Source: Callipepla californica brunnescens (taxonomy: Eukaryota > Chordata > Aves > Galliformes > Odontophoridae). From it: a DNA stretch of 64,000 bases. A program made the position numbers and the translations under genes. The notes beneath the pieces were generated by a model that did not search any database, had not been told where the DNA came from, and worked only from the letters and a program-made list of their open reading frames with translations. Location: NCBI GenBank assembly GCA_023055505.1, contig JALIRH010000044.1, positions 558,001 through 622,000 of the forward strand. The letters are read 5' to 3'. This document shows, one piece after another, positions 60,382-64,000 of the stretch (positions within the stretch are counted from its first letter, which is position 1; each line of letters starts with the position of its first letter).

Positions 60382-62120
60382 GGAAATGTCCAAGATATTT
60401 ATTTAAATAACTTCATTGTTGCTACTATGATTGCTATAATAACAGTTTTCTTAATGCAGAGTGAAATAAGTATATACATAAAATTTCAACAGTGTGCTAT
60501 CATTATAGCAAAAGTTTGTTATATTAATACTTAAGCAAAATATTTCTTGCTAATTTGTCTGTTATTTGCATTAGTATTCCAGTAATATACTACTGAACAT
60601 GTCTGGTAGAGAAAAGTCTGCTTCAGGAAATCCACTATGTAAAACAATTAATGGGGGCATGATGGGCATGAAGAGGGGGGTAGGGACGTACGGGACAAAA
60701 GATGTTTGAAAGAAGGTTGTTAAAGTGAAAATTCAGGGTCAGTTCTGAGCCAATAGACCTCTAAAAAATTACAGGAAATTCATTATATCCTGTGACATCA
60801 AGAGAATAGGTCAGTAGTACTCAAAATCACCAAATGGAGAGTTATTTTTCTCTTCTTTTACAGTTGTAGTTGAGGAAAGAGTAGCAAGAGACATTAAGAG
60901 ATAGCATAATAATACCTATGTGACAAGTGATTCCATCAGTGACATTGAGTGCTGGTGTACCAGGTAGGGCTGTGTGCATACTTACGAGAAGAGCAAGTGA
61001 CTGCACAAATTTAACTGAGGGGTTCAAGCTAAGGAATACACAATAGCTGAAGAAGTACTGTGGTGCTCTGTGATGGAAGGATGTGATGGTGCCTGTTTGC
61101 CATCTTGTTCATGTTATTTGGTCATTTTGGCAGTCTTGTTTATATATGTTTTAAGCTGCTCTGTTTAGGTCTGAAATTAATACACATCTGGAGAAACTGG
61201 TACAGTCACTTTTAGAAACTTTAAAGCTACTACAAAGGAAAGTTATGACTACTAGGTAGGTAAACTGAACTGCATCTTGTACTGTGACTTAATTACACGT
61301 ACTTATGAATTTTAGTATGAATGTAGAAAATAGTACATCTTCATATTGTAACAATTTTCTTTTGGTTCCCATCCATCGCCCCTTCAGATCTAACTTTCCA
61401 TTACTTCTTACGAGATTTGGTTCTTCAGAATGGAAATATAATATAATCAATGTTACAAAGATACTGTTTTCCATTACTTTTTTTTCACGAAGAATTGTCA
61501 GTAGGCACTAGCAGATCAAAAAGGAACACAATGGTCTTTACTTTCCAGTTAATATGGTTGTCAAACTGCTTTTGAATTGATACAGGTGCTGCTCACTGGG
61601 TTAGAGGGGGTTATCTCTACTGGGAATATAGACGTGTATATTTGAATTAGAGTACAGAAGCTACTCTATCAGTGTTTTGGATGTATTCTCAGGTCTTCCA
61701 TTTTGTTGACAGGTTCTTGTGAAATAGTGTGTATACCATTTAGAGACCTTTATGGTAATTTGATACTTTGTACTTAATATCCTAGTAAAATACATGCATA
61801 AAGTTCTTATTATCTGAGGGAACAGATATTACTAAAACCTGCAAGATTTAATATTCTGTATACTTTTTTTCATTTTTTTGTTAATTAGGATACATCTGCT
61901 TGTACAAAAAGGTTAATTTTTCTCTTGCAAAGTATATGCAGATGAGGAAGGAGCAGTCTGATGTCATTGTAAATTCATGAACTGTATCTGCATAAAAAGT
62001 TCATCATCTTATTTTCCTGCTCTAGAGAGGAAACAGCTAGAAATGACAGGACATATTGAAATGAAGTCTCAGAGTTTCACGCATGCCTAACAATGTTAAA
62101 TCATTTTGTTTTCTCCATAG

Positions 62121-62248
62121 GATTTTAAGACAGTGCTGTCTTTTCCCCAGTACCCAGGGGAGTTTCTGCACCCTGTGGTATATGCATGTACTGCAGTTAT
62201 GTTGTTGTGCCTGTTTGCTTCCATTATCACCTACATTGTCCATCACAG
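62121..62248 (+). CDS. ADGRA1: ADGRA1 exon: TM1 and start of first intracellular loop
   Basis: The exon has 128 nt; the acceptor is TTTTCTCCATAG and the donor AG|GTAAGA, entered in phase 0 and left in phase 2. It begins [20 protein letters not shown]. About 24 hydrophobic residues follow (roughly exon residues 18-40, containing [18 protein letters not shown]), which form TM1, and then HHS at the cytoplasmic side. From memory of the family, the juxtamembrane block ([25 protein letters not shown]) is nearly identical to human ADGRA1. ADGRA3 has a clearly different sequence in the same place, so this exon is the main reason for choosing ADGRA1. It follows the GPS exon after an 8.6 kb intron, and the reading frame is continuous. 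ADGRA1 is an orphan, brain-enriched adhesion GPCR at the plasma membrane. Confidence 0.95.
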
Positions 62249-63135
62249 GTAAGAATTCCATTTTAAAGTGCTTATGTTAGAACGATCAGTTATGCTGAGG
62301 TGCTGCAATTTTTCTAACCCTCACTGAAAGGAAAAATGATCTGAATTGCTGCTGGATGGTAGTACGTAATTTAGACCAGAGAAGTCACAAAGAAAAAAAA
62401 AAAAAAAGGTTGCTTCAACCTTTACCAAGCTGTATCTTTCCTGAGATGAGTGTCTAAATGTCCAAGTACAGTTCTTAAGGTTTCTAACTTAAAAATTCCG
62501 TATAAAGCCACATGCACTATCAAATTGCTGTCTGGCATGTTGTGGTCAAACAGCTACAGTGATAGCACTGGGGTCTAATAGACATTTGATTGAAAGCTTT
62601 GTCGACAACCATTGGTTAAAAGAAACTTCCTTAGACTTATAAATCTTCTTGATTTTAGAAAACTTTTGCGTTTTCCTTTATATAAAAGATTTATAGAAAT
62701 GCCATTTTAACTGCATACTTCTGTTAAAGACCATTAGCAATTTAAAACAGTAGGAATGTATTGTACTGTAGAAGCTGCTAAATATTAATTAAGAGAACTT
62801 AACGCAATGACTTCTGATCTTCTGCTTCCATTTAATCCTTTAGAGATGTCTTGTTAAAGTTCTGCATATCTGAAGCTAAGAAATAAGCCTTTTCCTTTTA
62901 TCACTCTTTTTTAGATGCCTGATTTGATGGAGGAACCTTTAAGTCAGTAGGAACATTTTTATGTCCTCCATTATTGACCCCAATGCTTCATAAATCAGGC
63001 AATTCTAATGGCATATTGCTGAATAAGTATTCAATCAGCAAATTTAATTCTATCACATTAATCATTTTTCTAAAGTGTAATTTTCATAATAGGTATGCTT
63101 CCTTTTTTTCATCTTTAAATGTTATTTTTCAACAG
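62249..63135 (+). other. ADGRA1 intron (887 nt, phase 2)
   Basis: The intron begins GTAAGA and ends TTTTTCAACAG. It contains a poly(A) run near 62393-62407. Nothing else was recognised. Confidence 0.85.
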
Positions 63136-63259
63136 TACAATCCGAATAAGTAGAAAAGGATGGCACATGCTTCTCAACTTTTGTTTCCATACTGCTCTTA
63201 CCTTTGCTGTTTTTGCTGGTGGAATCAATCGCATTAAATACCCAATTATATGTCAAGCT
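63136..63259 (+). CDS. ADGRA1: ADGRA1 exon: ICL1, TM2 and ECL1 (gene continues beyond window)
   Basis: The exon has 124 nt; the acceptor is TTTTTCAACAG and the donor GCT|GTAAGT. It is entered in phase 2, completing a Ser codon with the previous exon, and left in phase 0. It reads [19 protein letters not shown], then [17 protein letters not shown], then IICQA. The basic RISRKGWHM is the first intracellular loop, [19 protein letters not shown] is TM2, and the final Cys is the conserved cysteine at the top of TM3 that bonds to the second extracellular loop. The AGGIN-IKYPI-CQA block matches ADGRA1 as I recall it, against VGGITQTRNASICQA in ADGRA3. The remaining TM helices and cytoplasmic tail must lie to the right; no further exon is seen in the last 741 nt. 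Confidence 0.95.
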
Positions 63260-64000
63260 GTAAGTATCTGCCTTAGTAATTCTTACTTAAAAGAATGAAA
63301 ATTTGAAACTATCTTTTAACATAGTATTGATAGTTCTCTTTCTTTTCATAAACTGTTTCTGGATCTTAAGGTCTTCAGAGTAAGTCATTATTGTGCATTT
63401 TGACTGAGGATGGCCTTAGATGTTCCCTAAATAGTCCAATGTTTGTAGTACAATTGTCTTGTAGTTACAGCTCAAGCTAAGGAGACAAAGCACAGTACAC
63501 GTGATTTATAGACCTTTGTTTGCAGTATTGGAAAATTTCAAATCTCTTGACCTGTCCTTTCTAGAAGTATAGTGTCATGAGATGCATAGAATGGGCATGA
63601 CTTCAGTTGCTCTGAACACAGGGACTGAGTCTGCATAGCGTGTGAAGAGTTACTTCAGTTGTCCTTCATAAAGCCTGATGAGAACTTGTTGCAGGTTTGG
63701 TTTTTAAGTATTTCATTCTTCTGAGTTTTGTAAAAGTATTCCAGATCTCATGAATATTGTTGATTTGCAGCTGTAGTAAAGCACTCTTTAAAGTCAGCAT
63801 TCTCCTAAGTATTTTGCATATTATTAGTCCAGTTCTTATCGGCTTGAATTGGGTATAAAAGTAAGATTTGCCAGTCAACAGCAGCGATGGCCCCATACCC
63901 ATCTGCTTCGGTTCATGTTTGCTCTTTTTTTTCTCACCTGATGGCTATGCCCTGTGGCTTGGGAAGGTTTTCAGCATAAACATCTGTGATAGCAGTAATC
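63260..64000 (+). other. Start of next ADGRA1 intron
   Basis: The intron begins GTAAGTATCTG. No exon encoding the expected TM3 continuation was found before the window ends. Confidence 0.8.

Larger units (their letters stand above)
53503..62120 (+). other. ADGRA1 intron between GPS exon and TM1 exon (8,618 nt, phase 0)
   Basis: The intron begins GTAAGT and ends TTTTCTCCATAG. It is mostly AT-rich unique sequence. It contains poly(T) tracts at 58128-58149 and 60359-60381 and a locally CpG-richer block near 54450-54660. No CR1 or mariner copy was recognised, unlike the 52 kb upstream. An internal promoter producing a 7TM-only transcript, as in the short mammalian form, could lie here, but no CpG island or clear TATA-type promoter stands out. 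Confidence 0.8.

Noticed and set aside
52137..63259. Assignment to ADGRA3 (GPR125) instead of ADGRA1
   Set aside because: The GAIN part resembles both, but the pre-TM1, TM1, TM2 and ECL1 sequences follow the ADGRA1 pattern ([24 protein letters not shown]) rather than the ADGRA3 one.
1..64000. microRNA miR-202, which lies near ADGRA1 in human
   Set aside because: Neither mature arm as I remember it was found on reading the window; it may lie further downstream.
1..64000. CRISPR arrays, operons, prophage or rRNA/tRNA genes
   Set aside because: The composition, repeats and split gene show vertebrate nuclear DNA, and no regular spacer arrays or tRNA-like cloverleafs were recognised.

Overview
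This 64 kb window is AT-rich, intron- and repeat-dominated vertebrate DNA, almost certainly from a galliform bird such as chicken. The evidence is seven CR1 LINE fragments, several ending in the ATTCTGTG-type 3' tail typical of birds, and four copies of a mariner-type element that I recognise as Galluhop/Mariner1 of chicken and turkey. There are no bacterial-style genes, CRISPR arrays, rRNA or recognisable tRNA genes.

The only host protein-coding gene I can support lies at the right-hand end on the + strand. Four GT-AG exons (52137-52344, 53294-53502, 62121-62248, 63136-63259) join in frame. They encode the C-terminal part of a GAIN domain with its GPS region and tethered-agonist core (FAVLM), followed by transmembrane helices 1 and 2 of an adhesion GPCR of subgroup A. 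The 7TM exons match ADGRA1 (GPR123) better than its paralogues. The gene runs out of the window to the right. A candidate upstream coding exon (ATG at 51862, donor after 51882) would give a receptor starting only about 146 residues before TM1.

Positions 1 to about 51.8 kb contain no gene I can recognise. This may be the 5' intergenic region or a very long 5' intron of the receptor gene. No CpG island is visible. The stretch holds CR1 fragments at about 3.4, 5.3-6.0, 19.1-19.8, 21.8-22.0, 28.3, 33.4 and 49.1-49.7 kb. Mariner copies lie at about 12.2-12.5 (-), 31.3-31.5 (-), 32.4-32.6 (+) and 46.3-46.8 kb (+). There are also many poly(A)/poly(T) tracts, a few perfect hairpins, a GC-rich unexplained island at 32.64-33.26 kb abutting a broken mariner, and candidate regulatory motifs (RFX-type X-box, bZIP palindrome).

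The most interesting observation is the receptor itself. Mammalian ADGRA1 is known as the adhesion GPCR without a GAIN domain. Here the exons just upstream keep an open, in-frame GAIN/GPS segment. The last codon of the GPS exon is the ATG corresponding to the mammalian start methionine.
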